A stretch of 64,000 nucleotides of DNA from Phaeotremella fagi (taxonomy: Eukaryota; Basidiomycota; Tremellomycetes; Tremellales; Phaeotremellaceae). The stretch covers positions 744,001-808,000 of the forward strand of contig BCHU01000009.1 of NCBI GenBank assembly GCA_001599715.1, read 5' to 3'. Under the pieces are notes generated by a model. That model saw only the letters and a program-made list of their open reading frames with translations, had not been told where the DNA came from and ran no database searches. A program made the position numbers and the translations under genes. This document shows positions 13,459 to 22,837 of the stretch, piece after piece; position 1 is the stretch's first letter; each line of letters opens with the position of its first letter.

Positions 13459-14656
13459 ATGTCAACTCAACCTAATCCCGAAGTTGATGAATATGCAACA
13501 TTGAAAGCAAGGATAAAAGCTCATTACGACGTTTGTTCAACCTACTATCAAAGTTTATGGGTAAGTCGGTGATGGGATCCCTTGGTTCCAAATACGAATA
13601 CTGACCAAAGCGAAAATCACTGGGAATTAGGGTGAACACGTCCATCACGGTTATTTCACTGGAAACGAAACCAAAGAAATCGCTCAGATCCAATTGATAG
13701 ACTTATTGATTAAACGTTCTCAACTCCCAAATCCAGGAGGAGTTGCACATGATGCGAATCAGACCATCAATACTACCGAGGATGGTGGTAGGGTTAGGTG
13801 TTTGGACGTAGGTTGTGGATTAGGTGGGACTAGTCGTTATCTCGCTCAAAAACTTGGTTGGGATGTTTGTGGGGTTACGATCTCGGATGTTCAGGTTAAG
13901 ATGGCTTATGAATTATCGATGAAACTTTCGAATGAATTAAACGAGAATCGTCATCAGGATGAAGATCATCAACAAAGTCAGCAGCTGGAAGAAACACAAC
14001 CAACCATCTCAGTTGAAAAAGAAAAGGACGATAAATCAAACATCATTCAAATCAATAAAGGTTCAAACAGATTTTTACATCTAGACGCAGAACTTATACA
14101 TGAAGAAATTCCAAATAACTCTTATGACATTGTATGGATTTCAGAAGCTCTCTCCCATTTACCCAACAAACCTCTATTCTTCAAAAACGCTTATAACATC
14201 CTTGAACCCTCTTCCTCTTCATCGTCTATCAACGGATATCACAAAGGAAGATTAGTGATCGCGGATTGGGTTAAAAAATCCAATCTAACTTCAGAAGAAT
14301 ATCAGCGATACATCGAACCGATAGAATTCGGGATGCTCCTTCCACCTCTATCAACTTCTGAAGATTATTTACGAATGGCGAACGAACAGGGTTTTGAGTT
14401 GGTAGATGAGATATTGAATATTAGTGATAAAGTAGCTAAAACTTGGTAGATCCCATCTTCTCTTTCATTTTCATTGTATTGACTGGACGACCCCAGGGAT
14501 ATCTCACTTTCACTCATTACCAATCCTTCCATCTGGGCTTTGGCTTTTACTCAAGGAAACGATTTCGTGTCTTTCTTGAAAGCTTTTCAAGCTATGCGGA
14601 CGGGTTACGCTAATGGGACTTTTGAGTATGCTGTGTTGGTTTTTGAGAAGCGTTAG
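13459..14656 (+). CDS. SAM-dependent methyltransferase, tocopherol/sterol methyltransferase-like
   Basis: Three exons (13459-13560, 13631-14445, 14497-14656) join in frame to 358 residues. The N-terminal YDVCSTYYQSLWGEHVHHGY resembles the entry of gamma-tocopherol and sterol C-methyltransferases. The Rossmann motif I is LDVGCGLGGTSRYLA, followed by GVTISDVQV (motif post-I), then SYDIVWISEALSHLPNK (motif II/III) and GRLVIADWVK. A hydrophilic Gln/Glu-rich insertion of about 50 residues sits between the second strand and motif II. The exact substrate cannot be told: the family methylates sterols, tocopherols, phosphoethanolamines and mycosporine-like precursors. No signal peptide is seen. The closest alternatives are other UbiE/Coq5-type enzymes. 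The last exon is needed for a normal C-terminal helix and strand. Confidence 0.8.
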
Positions 14657-15058
14657 ATCAAAGATTAAGGAGGTTACATCAAGTGTGACGTGCCTGTACA
14701 GTATGGTAAATAGCGGTACAACTTGCATCACTTGTATAGCCTACGTTCTATAGCTGTAGACCACATCGTTAATTAGATCGACAACTTACAATTTCCTGCG
14801 AGTATGAATACCAGGATTTGAATACCTTCATAGTTACCTTGACCAAATGTAGATCGACTAATGACATCATACTTATAGAATCAAGATTCTCGTACCGTTT
14901 GACTGGAATCGACAATCGCATATAAGAGGTGAACTTACAGATCACCTACCCATACAGATTACAGCACAAGCACAACTGAGCATATCGTACCAACTCCAAA
15001 ATCCAGATCGGTGAGTCCTCAAAAAAACATCAAAGTAACATCCAGAAACCTCACCTGA
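14657..15058. other. Gene-free stretch
   Basis: This 402 bp stretch between the methyltransferase and the DUF1772-like gene holds no convincing coding sequence. It may contain an untranslated leader exon of the downstream gene, because GTGAGT-like and acceptor-like sites occur near 15010-15055, but no in-frame start was found there. Confidence 0.4.
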
Positions 15059-15595
15059 ATGATCTCAATACCCCTAACCCCCTATTCACCAATAAACAAT
15101 CTCCTCCCCCTTCTCCCCCTCATCTTCTCCTCAAACGTCCTAACCATATCCTACGAATGGACATGTCACCTGACCCCTCTGACAACCCTCAAAACCCCAA
15201 TCAACCCATCATGTCTATCCGAGATATTCAGGAATTCATATAAAAACGGTGCTTACTCCTTCCTCTTCAATCTGTTGGGTAGTATTTCGACATCCCTGTT
15301 TTTAGGTTATACCACTTGGAACGATTCCGATTCCAATTTGAGGGTTGGGAGTGGGAGTATGTTTTGGTTAGGAACTGCTTGTTTCGGTTTACTGCATTTG
15401 TTCCCGTTCTCGTTATGGATATTGCCTTTTGTCGTTGGTGCTTCCGATTCTTCTTTGGGTGGTGATGGTGGTGGGAAGGGGAAAAACACTGAGCAAGTGA
15501 AATCAGCTTTGGACAGTTGGTTGATAATTAATCGGTATAGAATGTGGATGGACGGTCTAGGGGTGATTTGCGCTGTTGCTGCTGTTGTGCTTTAG
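15059..15595 (+). CDS. DUF1772-like (anthrone oxygenase-related) membrane protein
   Basis: This is a single open frame of 178 residues with four likely membrane segments: about residues 12-32 (a Leu/Pro-rich start), 70-88 (SFLFNLLGSISTSLFLGY), 102-128 (FWLGTACFGLLHLFPFSLWI) and the final 20 residues. The pattern of four helices, a polar loop before the last one and a WLxxNxxRxxxDxxG-like segment (SWLIINRYRMWMDGLG) fits the DUF1772 family. That family includes fungal anthrone oxygenases acting on polyketides and many uncharacterised proteins. No polyketide synthase is nearby, so a role in secondary metabolism is not supported. The start at 15059 is the first ATG of the open frame; an upstream exon cannot be excluded. 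Confidence 0.6.
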   Translation: MISIPLTPYSPINNLLPLLPLIFSSNVLTISYEWTCHLTPLTTLKTPINPSCLSEIFRNSYKNGAYSFLFNLLGSISTSLFLGYTTWNDSDSNLRVGSGSMFWLGTACFGLLHLFPFSLWILPFVVGASDSSLGGDGGGKGKNTEQVKSALDSWLIINRYRMWMDGLGVICAVAAVVL

Positions 15596-16404
15596 ATCAT
15601 GTTTAGATCATAGAATTGCATGTAGAGCTCTCCTGCTGGCCGAGAACCAATTGCAAATGAAGAATGATTGATTTTTCGTGGCAAAACATCGAACACTGGC
15701 CTGTACTGGCTTGTACTTGTACAAGTAGAAGTAACGTGCAAGGCGACTTTCGCCTTCTCTACCGATTAGAACGACACCAACGTCGTTAAAGTCTTAGAAT
15801 GACGTTAACGCTACAGTCATTCGAAACGGAATACGATTCATTTAACCAGGACACAGCGTTACTCGTACTCGTACAGCTTACTTTCTACTCCGAAATCGAA
15901 ACCGAGAGTTAGAGCGATGAATTTAGTTCGGAGTTGAGGCGGTGTTTCTGCATCTTGAGTGTGCATATGCATGGAATGCGATACAGTCAGCTAGGAGTAG
16001 CACAGTATCAACTAATGATCGTTATCTGTGAAAGTGTGCATGCAGCGACAAGTACAAACGAGATGCAACAGACAGTTATGACCCTTCAGTTCAATTCATT
16101 GCTTCCCGTTTACAGCCGTTCAAATTCCTGCTCAGATCCCTGTGGTGGTTGCCTCCAGATCTCATCTGAAACGATTGATGATCATTTCGGAGGTAAAATA
16201 GTATACTTGACAAGTGATCGACTCAAAAGTCACCACGCGGTACCCATTGCCTTTTTGCTGATCGACCCAAGAACCGACGTTTGTACCTAGAAGGTTTAGG
16301 TACGGCGGCACCTTCGGTTCAACTAAAAGTATAAATAACGAGTTAATCTTGGGATTCTTTTAAGATGATTTCATAGACTTTAATATTGTCATTGATTACT
16401 TACC
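15596..16404. other. Gene-free stretch with inverted repeats
   Basis: No supported gene was found. An ATG-initiated frame of 118 codons at 15934-16290 has no family resemblance and no codon or intron support. The stretch holds a perfect 12-bp palindrome ACTTGTACAAGT (15715-15726) and a 7-bp hairpin AAGGCGA-CTT-TCGCCTT (15740-15756). These could act in the 3' end of the DUF1772-like gene or as regulatory sites. Confidence 0.4.
15740..15756. repeat. Short perfect hairpin (7-bp stem, 3-nt loop)
   Basis: AAGGCGA and TCGCCTT are exact reverse complements separated by CTT. It lies 145 bp after the DUF1772-like stop codon. It shares the AAGGCG/CGCCTT core with inverted repeats near 41.2-41.5 kb. 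Function unknown. Confidence 0.5.
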
Positions 16405-17383
16405 ATGTTTCCATCTCAATCTCAATCATCGGATGTACAAGGACTTTCGATATTTGAAGAATTCGAATCGTATCCTTTCACTGATGATGCTGAGTTTCGA
16501 GTAAGTCCAAGTTCAAGGTTCGAAGGCCATTGCGTTGCTGATCCGAAACCTTCAATTTAGGCGGGTCTACCAACGGTGATAGGAGCTATACGTGGTAAAG
16601 AACGTACACCCAGTCAAATAGATGAAATGATAAGTCGAGCTCAATGGTTTTATTTCACCAGGTGAGTGACGTTTCAACAACTACATTGGACGGAATTGAC
16701 ACAAAAGGTATAGGATAAATGGCATCAACACACCTTGGGAAGAATACGCTAAATACTCACAATCCCAATCCCAATGTAGTGTCATAACCCTATCCCAAGC
16801 ATCCACATCATCAACCAACGCCCTCCAAACCCAAACTTCCTCCTCACCTTCCTCAAACATTTCCACCCCAACCCCACCTCCTCAAACTACCCTCTCAATA
16901 ACTCAAAAGAATATCAGTGGTTTAAACAATTTCGCGGAAACTAGACGGATGATGTTGGATTCTCATACCAACACCAACACCAACGTCAACGATATGAATG
17001 GTGAAGACGAAGATGGAATGAATTTCACTACGTTATGTAAATTGATTTCAGAAGGGCGGGCGAATGAAGTTGATGGAATCAAGATTATACCTGATGAGAT
17101 TAACGTATGTCCCTCGTCAATTCAAATTATCTTTTGAGAGAGGGGAAACTGATGAAGAAATAATGAATAGCCTTTACCACCATCGATAAACGTTCTACAA
17201 CCTCGTCAAAAACCTTGGGAACTTTCAACACCCCAAGACAACCCATCAATCCTATATCGTCCCACCGAAGAATTCGATTCAACCAAAAATTCTTCTATCC
17301 AATTACAACAAACTTTGGTTCCTGCTTTACCACTTTCTTTGTATGACAACTCTAATCTTTTGGGGAATCCTGGATCCCAGTGA
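16405..17383 (+). CDS. KPWE-motif protein, PEX39-like candidate peroxin
   Basis: Four exons (16405-16500, 16561-16661, 16714-17104, 17171-17383) join in frame to 266 residues. The N-terminus has FEEFESYPFTDDAEFRAGLP and an amphipathic helix ending AQWFYFTRINGI, then TPWEEYAKYS. After a Ser/Thr/Pro-rich linker comes FTTLCKLISEGRANEVDGIK, IIPDEIN, and across the last intron PRQKPWELSTP. This order (S/F-x2-L-xx-L-I-xx-G ... GI-xx-IP ... KPWE) matches the PEX14-like KPWE domain. In yeast Yjr012c and human C6orf226 that domain defines the recently described peroxin PEX39, which assists PEX7-dependent PTS2 import. Here a second, imperfect copy (TPWE) lies in the N-terminal half. Assignment as a peroxin is inference from these motifs; length and order fit. 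Confidence 0.65.
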
Positions 17384-17984
17384 TTTTTGGTGTTTTTGAT
17401 TTCGACCTTTTTCATCTGTTTTTCATTATATACCCCCCAATCATTCATATTTTCAGATACAATTAGATTTCCATGGTATCGGTTTAAACAATTAACAACT
17501 CAGAGAATCTGTATAATATATGTAAAACACTGTACAATGGGTTTTCCTTTCTTAGGAAGTAAAACACGTTTAGCATCTATTTCCTTGGGATTGGAAGCGG
17601 ACTCTTTCACGATGGAGGGTTTTGGAATTGAAGATTTTCTTAAACCTTTGGGTTCTGTCTCCTTTCTTAAGAACGCCATCACTGGACAATGTCAAATAAG
17701 CTTTACTTTACAGCTGTCGCTTCAGCTGAGGTTCGGTTTGGTGTTCTGACATGAAGATAAACTTGAATCGTCTATATATGTCCTACACTGAAATTCAGTC
17801 TGTACTCGTACCCCGATGCAACTGCAAAACAATGAGAAAAATGGGTTTACATGCAGAAAAGACTAAAAAAGACCTCCTAAGGAACTACCTAAGCTAAATC
17901 CCTATAAAACGATCGAATTCCTAATCCAATTCCACCTTCGTCAAACAATCTACTAACCGTCATACCAAAAGAAAGAACAAAGGT
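17384..17984. other. Convergent intergenic stretch
   Basis: This lies between the stop codons of the KPWE protein and RPL7 and probably contains both 3' UTRs. A minus-strand frame near 17500-17682 encodes a Lys/Pro-rich peptide (starts MAFLRKETEPKGLRK) that has some coding look. I could not build a clean gene around it: an upstream ATG exon at about 17750 joins only in a different frame. Confidence 0.4.
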
Positions 17985-19437
17985 TTAAACCATTTGATGG
18001 ATGAGTTTTGACATGTGCTCCTCTCTGTTACCGGCATCACCACCTTCGACGTAACCGATGAATTTTCTTGGTCTCCATCCACCGTTGGGGTTGGATAATT
18101 TGAATGGCCAGAGGGAGGTGGTAACTTGTTTGAAGTTTGGTCCGCAAGTAGCGATTTCGTGAACGATGTCTTCGAGACCTACAGGAATGGATGTTTAGTA
18201 GTGTATTCAATCGAACATGTTGAAAAATAGAAACTTACAGATGATACCGAATTTACCGAGTTTCTTTTCAACGATCGAGTTGTCAGTGATTGGGATTCTT
18301 TGACCGTCAATCTTGGCGTATCCACGTTTGTAAACGAGTTCACGGATGGCTTTAAGGTTAACCTCTCCGTAGGTAATGTAAGGCTCGATGAGTCTTAACA
18401 TTTGTTGAGTAGCTTTGGTAACACGAACAAAGACACCGTTGTTGATTTGGAGGAGACGAAGGAGTTGCATGATCTTTTTTGGTTTAGGGGCGATTTTAGA
18501 GATACTAAGTATTCAATGTTAGTGAATGATCTTGGGATTTGAAAAACGATTGTACTCACCCCTTTAGACGAACAACAAAGTAGACTTTGGGTTGAGCTGG
18601 GACGTAGAAGTCACCAGTCTTCCTTGCTTCTCTCTTGAGTCTGATTTCCTCCTTCTCCTTGGCAACGTATTCCTTAACGTACTCATCGGCTCTCTTGAAG
18701 ATAACCTTACGTTTAGCCTTTTGTGCCTAAAGTCGGGAGTAAGTATTCGATTCAACTATATTTTCTGACTGAAAAAAAAGTAGGAAGAAAATTTATAAAG
18801 TTCAGCCCCGAAAGATGGTTAATTACAGGCAGCATAGTCAAAGCTAGCCGTGAACCGACGTCGTCGGCAGTTTTGCATCATTGTGATGCGAGATGGGTGT
18901 GGAATAAAGTCCCACCACACACTATCCCGTAAAACGAAAGAAAAAAAATGATAGAACGAAAAGTGAAGATGAAAATTGATCTTGAAAATGAATGAAACTT
19001 ACCTTCTTGGCCTCGGCGATAGCAGCAAGTTTAGCTTCACGAGTTGCCTCGTTTGTTCTTCTCTTCTTGAGGAGAGTTTCTGGGACGGCGATTTGCTAAA
19101 TAGGAGAGATCAGTTTTGGTTCTTGGGTGAGGTGAAGATTTTTCCCTTGATTTGGTTGTTGGTTGGGTTAAAGTTGTTCTCCACGATTCCAGCCTCTACT
19201 ATCCACTCCTGAATTCCATGATTTCCATTGAAACACTCTGATATCGTCCATATCCTGATTACACTTCCAACATCGAGAACAACAATAACCAACACCATGA
19301 ACCAACAACCAAATCAAATCTGTCCAACTAAAAAGAAAATACTAACCTCGGCGGAGGCGACACTGCGATACAAGTCAGTAAATGAGCATGAACAGTAGGG
19401 TTGTGAGACTTGATATTTACCTAGTTGAAGGAGCCAT
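17985..19437 (-). CDS. RPL7: 60S ribosomal protein L7 (uL30)
   Basis: Six exons on the minus strand (19437-19421, 19362-19347, 19095-19003, 18726-18560, 18504-18239, 18178-17985) total 753 nt and give 250 residues, the normal length for eukaryotic uL30. The N-terminal basic extension ([20 protein letters not shown]) is followed by [18 protein letters not shown]. The uL30 core has [20 protein letters not shown] and [20 protein letters not shown], and the end is KLIHQMV. Exon 2 has only 16 nt. Introns 2 and 3 are unusually long for this genome (251 and 276 nt); intron 3 contains a candidate box C/D snoRNA and intron 2 a perfect 18-bp inverted repeat. The protein lies in the large subunit near 5S rRNA and helps pre-rRNA processing. 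Confidence 0.95.
18802..18881 (-). ncRNA. Candidate intronic box C/D snoRNA (snR39/snR59-like)
   Basis: Within RPL7 intron 3, on the sense (minus) strand, a box C-like ATGATGC (18875-18881; last base differs from RTGATGA) lies upstream of a box D CTGA (18802-18805). Directly before box D the RNA reads ACCATCTTTCGGG. This is complementary over 13 nt (plus strand 18807-18819) to the conserved large-subunit rRNA segment CCCGAAAGATGGT. In yeast this rRNA segment carries Gm805 and Am807, and the Am807 guides snR39 and snR59 sit in introns of RPL7A and RPL7B. An internal CCGACG-N-CGTCGG hairpin lies at 18855-18867. By the box D plus five rule the target would be the G of CCCG. No clear terminal stem and no canonical D'/C' were found. 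Confidence 0.6.
19147..19317. repeat. Perfect 18-bp inverted repeat inside RPL7 intron 2
   Basis: TTGATTTGGTTGTTGGTT (19147-19164) and its exact reverse complement (19300-19317) lie near the two ends of the 251-nt intron 2. In the pre-mRNA they can form a stem that brings donor and branch site together across a 135-nt loop. Such intron stems are known in yeast ribosomal protein genes. No snoRNA boxes were recognised inside the loop. Confidence 0.7.
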
Positions 19438-19743
19438 TTCGTCGAGAAAAATTAAATTAGATGAAGGAAAGAAAGAAGAGGAGAGACAGACGACAAGGAA
19501 TATTTTAGAGAGGGTAAGGGTTTGGATTCAAAGTGCCATTCAATTTGTTAAATTTCGTTGTATAACACCGAGTATAACGCCGTATCTGGCCCAATCAACC
19601 AAAAAAACGGATAACACACGTCATTAAAACTGCCACATCGAAACTGTTTCTTGCAAGTCAAATTGATCTAGTTAATTAATCTTTCTACTCTCATCTATCA
19701 ACGAATTCCTGCTCTTATCAGCTTAAATCGGTTTTCGTATAAG

Positions 19744-20296
19744 ATGGTAGGTCATAACGGGACACGAGATATAGACACTTCCACTAACCTACTCCCCTCA
19801 CAGTCTTCAGAACTCGCTGCCTCCTACGCCGCTCTCATTCTCGCCGATGAAGGTGTTGAAATCACCGTAAGTGTAGTTTTTCCATTCAACCAATCCAGAA
19901 CAGCAACGCCAAACAATGGCAAATCCATTCCCATCCAGTTGAAGAATTCCAAACTAACCTCCAATTCACAGGGTGACAAAATCGTCTCCTTAACCTCAGC
20001 CGCCAAAGTTGACCTCGAACCAATCTGGGCCACTCTCCTCGCCAAAGCTCTCGACGGTAAAAACGTCAAAGACATGCTCACCAACGTTGGTGGTGGTGGT
20101 GCTCCAGCTGCCGGTGGTGCCGCCCCATCAGCCGCTGCTGGTGGTGCCGCTGCCGCTGAGGAAGCTCCTGTTGAAGAGAAGAAGGAGGAAGCTAAGGAGG
20201 AATCTGATGATGACATGGTGGGTTCTTTCTTCTTTCTTATGTTGGGATTTCGTATTGACTGCTATCGACTTTTAGGGTTTCGGTCTCTTCGACTAA
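19744..20296 (+). CDS. RPP1: 60S acidic ribosomal protein P1
   Basis: Four exons (19744-19746, 19804-19866, 19972-20217, 20276-20296) give 110 residues. The first exon is the start codon alone. The N-terminal dimerisation domain begins [17 protein letters not shown] and continues [21 protein letters not shown] Gly-Ala-rich hinge and a Lys-Glu stretch follow. The last six codons encode GFGLFD, completing the SDDDMGFGLFD tail that binds elongation factors on the ribosomal stalk. The P1 type, rather than P2, is shown by the SELA N-terminus and [13 protein letters not shown]. The stalk protein acts in recruitment of translation GTPases. The gene is divergent from RPL7 with about 306 bp between start codons, consistent with a shared ribosomal-protein promoter. 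Confidence 0.95.
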
Positions 20297-20778
20297 ACGT
20301 ATCGTTATCTTTTGATATACTTCTTAAAAAAACGCTTTCATACTTATTTGATTTTCTCATTATGCATGATTTGCTTCATCCTTGTGGTCTGGTTGATTCG
20401 TCTCTCGTTCTTTGGGTTAGAAGATCAGATCATTTTCAATTTTTGCAGAGCATTTCATAACCAAAAACCGTGATTTCAAGACTTGAGGGATTTGAAGATT
20501 GTAAACTTAGTTCTCATTTTGTATACGTTCGGCAGATATAGCAAGTTTGATTTAAAACAAGCTTGCTTAATCGAAGTTTTGATCTCGAAGAGTGCTGTTA
20601 AGTTTCATGCGATATCGTGAAAAAACGTCAATTCACTTTACCCGATAAAAAAGATGATTTCATCAGGAATTCGTTCAATGCGTACATAATGCAAGTCCGG
20701 TAAAGAAAGTCTAAGATTCTATCTATGCACCACCGACATAAAAACTTCATACCAATCTCATAATCCAGTGAGAAAGGG
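20297..20778. other. Convergent intergenic stretch
   Basis: AT-rich sequence between the RPP1 stop and the sulfiredoxin stop, presumably both 3' UTRs. The open frame running through it from RPP1 exon 3 is intron 3 read-through and not a real extension, because the conserved GFGLFD tail is encoded by exon 4. Nothing else was seen. Confidence 0.5.
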
Positions 20779-21285
20779 TTAGAAAGGACTACCAGCACCC
20801 AAATATATCCTCATCTGAGCTGCAGGAACTTCAATAATCCTAGCACGGATAGTCTCCAGTCCTAATCGTTTAGTAGCTTCGTATCTAATCAACCCATCAA
20901 TTAATATTATCCAATCTAACCTAGACGATACCCAAGACTTACCGATGACAACCACCCATTGAAAAATAGAAATTCTCGATTGGACCAGTAGGATTCGATT
21001 TAAGTCTAGCTTTGACTTTACAGATCTCTATTGGGGTGAAAGTATCTCCGTTCTAAGGCGGTTTCCATTAAATTCATATCATCGAAAGCAGACGGAACCC
21101 ACCCTCATCTCCTCCATAAACGTCAACACCTTACTTTCATCAAGTTCTGACGGCAGAGGTCGATGAATAATTGACATGGGGACGTTATGGATTGGTGAGG
21201 AATCGTTTCGAGCGAATATTGATGATTTGGCGTGGGCGGGTGAGGGTGGTTGGAGGGAAGGGGGGAGACATGATTGATCAGACAT
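20779..21285 (-). CDS. SRX1: Sulfiredoxin
   Basis: Three exons (21285-21103, 21052-20943, 20884-20779) join in frame to 132 residues. After a short low-complexity N-terminus comes IHNVPMSIIHRPLPSELDES, the ParB-like start of sulfiredoxin. The catalytic block YFSMGGCHR follows, with the single active Cys and the ATP-binding His-Arg, then YEATKRLGLETIRARII, and the family end MRIYLGAG. The enzyme reduces sulfinylated 2-Cys peroxiredoxins using ATP and thiols, restoring peroxide defence. No mitochondrial targeting sequence is evident. The segment after the first intron (NGDTFTPIEICKVKA) fits the DxPPIDVL helix of the family. The gene converges on RPP1. This assignment is firm because all catalytic motifs are intact and the length fits the fungal enzymes. 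Confidence 0.92.
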
Positions 21286-21949
21286 TAAGGGTTTGCCTTT
21301 TTGCTACTTGTTTGGGTAGCCTTTGGGTATTCGATTGGGAATCTAGTTGAGTTGCGAGATCACTTCCTTCGAGGAATACCTTTGATGAGATTGTCTTGTT
21401 GTTAGTTTGTTGATATGTACAGTTACAGTAATCATCACTGGTTTTAATTCTTCAGTTTTGAATATTCGTTTAAGGTTGAGTGGCAAATCGTGCCGATGCC
21501 GTACATGCAATGTTCGACTCGTTGTCTCGTACAGTTGGCATACTCGTTACATTTTGGTATGTTCTACAATATAAGTCAAGCATTTGAAGTAGAACACGAT
21601 GACGTCTGTACAAAAGATATACTCTCCTTCAGCTGATCCAATTAACGTCCTCTAGCCTTGTACACTGATCACCGCACTACCACTGCATTTCTTTTCCACC
21701 CCAATTCCCGTCTGCAATGAGGTGTAATTGTGGAGCTGACTTATTAGGAAGACAACCTTTCCTTTGATCCAATAAATCTGTTGTGGGTCGTAAATGAAAA
21801 AAAGCTTCAAGACGGAAAGAAGGCTTCTTAGACTGACATAAGAATTGAGTTTTGTGTTCATATCTTCCTGTTTCTAACGTCCATCCATTCAACGTTTATA
21901 CATCCCCTCTTACATAAAAAGACAATATCACAAACTCAATCAAATCAAG
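21286..21949. other. Divergent intergenic stretch
   Basis: This 664 bp stretch lies between the sulfiredoxin start and the Asp-Asn repeat gene. Small frames on the minus strand (21652-21892) lack any family resemblance or intron structure. It is presumably promoter sequence for both genes. Confidence 0.4.
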
Positions 21950-22120
21950 ATGTCTAGCAACCAAACTAAACCTTCCCTTGAAGAGGAACAGTCAGTCGAT
22001 AACCCCAACTCGAATAAATCCGCCACCGCCGTCGTTACCGAAAACAAGACCCAATCTGGGGACGATAACGATAACGATAACGATAACGATAACGATAACG
22101 ATAACGATAACGATAACGAT

Positions 22121-22153
<33 letters not shown>

Positions 22154-22423
22154 AAAACCGGTGGAGAAACCATCGAAAGGTTTACCGGTAACTATAGATT
22201 CACTTTCAACACTGATAGTGAGACAACAGTAGGAGGTAACACAACTACATCCAATAGTAAAAATGTGGTTACTAAAACTACACGTCATGGTAGAATTACC
22301 ACTGTCACCACCATCACAACCGATAATCGTGGAAACGTGTAAGTGAATTTCACTCCTGGATGAATAGATGTGTTTTTGACTTTCTGTGATAGTGTTCAAA
22401 ACATTGTTAAGGAATGGCGATAG
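21950..22423 (+). CDS. Small Asp-Asn repeat protein, unknown function
   Basis: Two exons (21950-22338 and 22393-22423; donor GTAAGT) join in frame to 139 residues. The protein is hydrophilic. An N-terminal Glu/Asn/Ser-rich part is followed by a long Asp-Asn dipeptide run encoded by a hexanucleotide microsatellite. The rest is Thr-rich and ends in RHGRITTVTTITTDNRGNVV and QNIVKEWR. The non-repeat C-terminal half (ERFTGNYRFTFNTDSETTV) alternates polar and beta-branched residues and may form a beta structure. No known domain is recognised. The repeat also keeps open long frames in two other readings, but only this frame has an ATG, a clean intron and a sensible end. Repeat length is likely variable between strains. 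Confidence 0.6.
22063..22153 (+). repeat. GATAAC / GACAAC hexanucleotide microsatellite
   Basis: A tandem array of GATAAC units followed by GACAAC units, in frame as Asp-Asn codons within the small protein gene. The T-to-C change in the third codon position of Asp in the distal units is synonymous, so selection or a second expansion kept the dipeptide. Confidence 0.9.
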
Positions 22424-22837
22424 TATTCGGGTAGATCCTTTGTATTGGGTACAAGTTTCCATTTCTATTCTCTTTCATTTTCTCCTCTTTGTACTTCTCG
22501 ATCAGAATGAAAGACTTGGCTTCCTGAGTGTTCAAAGTTGTTCATGAATGCATAAAGGAGTGATATTATCTATATGACATACATGTAACATTTCTACGTT
22601 AGTTGCATTCTGTCTACAAGTACAAGTACCAAGGTGGCATAAGGCTGAATACGCAACAGTCTTTGAAGACCGAGGTAAGATTGGTGTTCGAGTACTTGTA
22701 CACTTTGCCACCCACGTACCGCGTAACGTACAGTATGTAACCGGTCGGATCTTGGTCACAACGCACGATGCTATGAACTATAGCCAAGCATGGCTTCTCA
22801 TTCAATTCATCTGACATAAACATCCATCTCTAACATA
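22424..22837. other. Gene-free stretch
   Basis: This lies between the Asp-Asn repeat gene and the cystathionine beta-synthase start. It contains repeated TACAAGTACAAGT / AGTACTTGTAC sequences (about 22615-22700) that resemble the palindrome at 15715. Small minus-strand frames here show no coding support. It probably includes the CBS promoter. Confidence 0.4.

Noticed and set aside
15934..16290. 118-codon plus-strand frame between genes
   Set aside because: No motif, no intron and random-like composition with many rare residues; not supported as a gene.
17500..17682. Minus-strand Lys/Pro-rich 60-codon frame
   Set aside because: It looks partly coding, but no upstream exon joins in the same frame; too short to accept alone.
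19824..20216. 130-residue minus-strand frame across RPP1
   Set aside because: It mirrors the Ala/Gly-rich hinge of P1 and spans an intron of the real gene.
20218..20460. C-terminal extension of RPP1 by read-through
   Set aside because: The open frame continues through intron 3; splicing at 20275 restores the conserved GFGLFD end.
21992..22462. 156-residue minus-strand frame with Val-Ile repeats
   Set aside because: It is the antisense translation of the hexanucleotide repeat; the plus-strand gene has a better start, intron and end.
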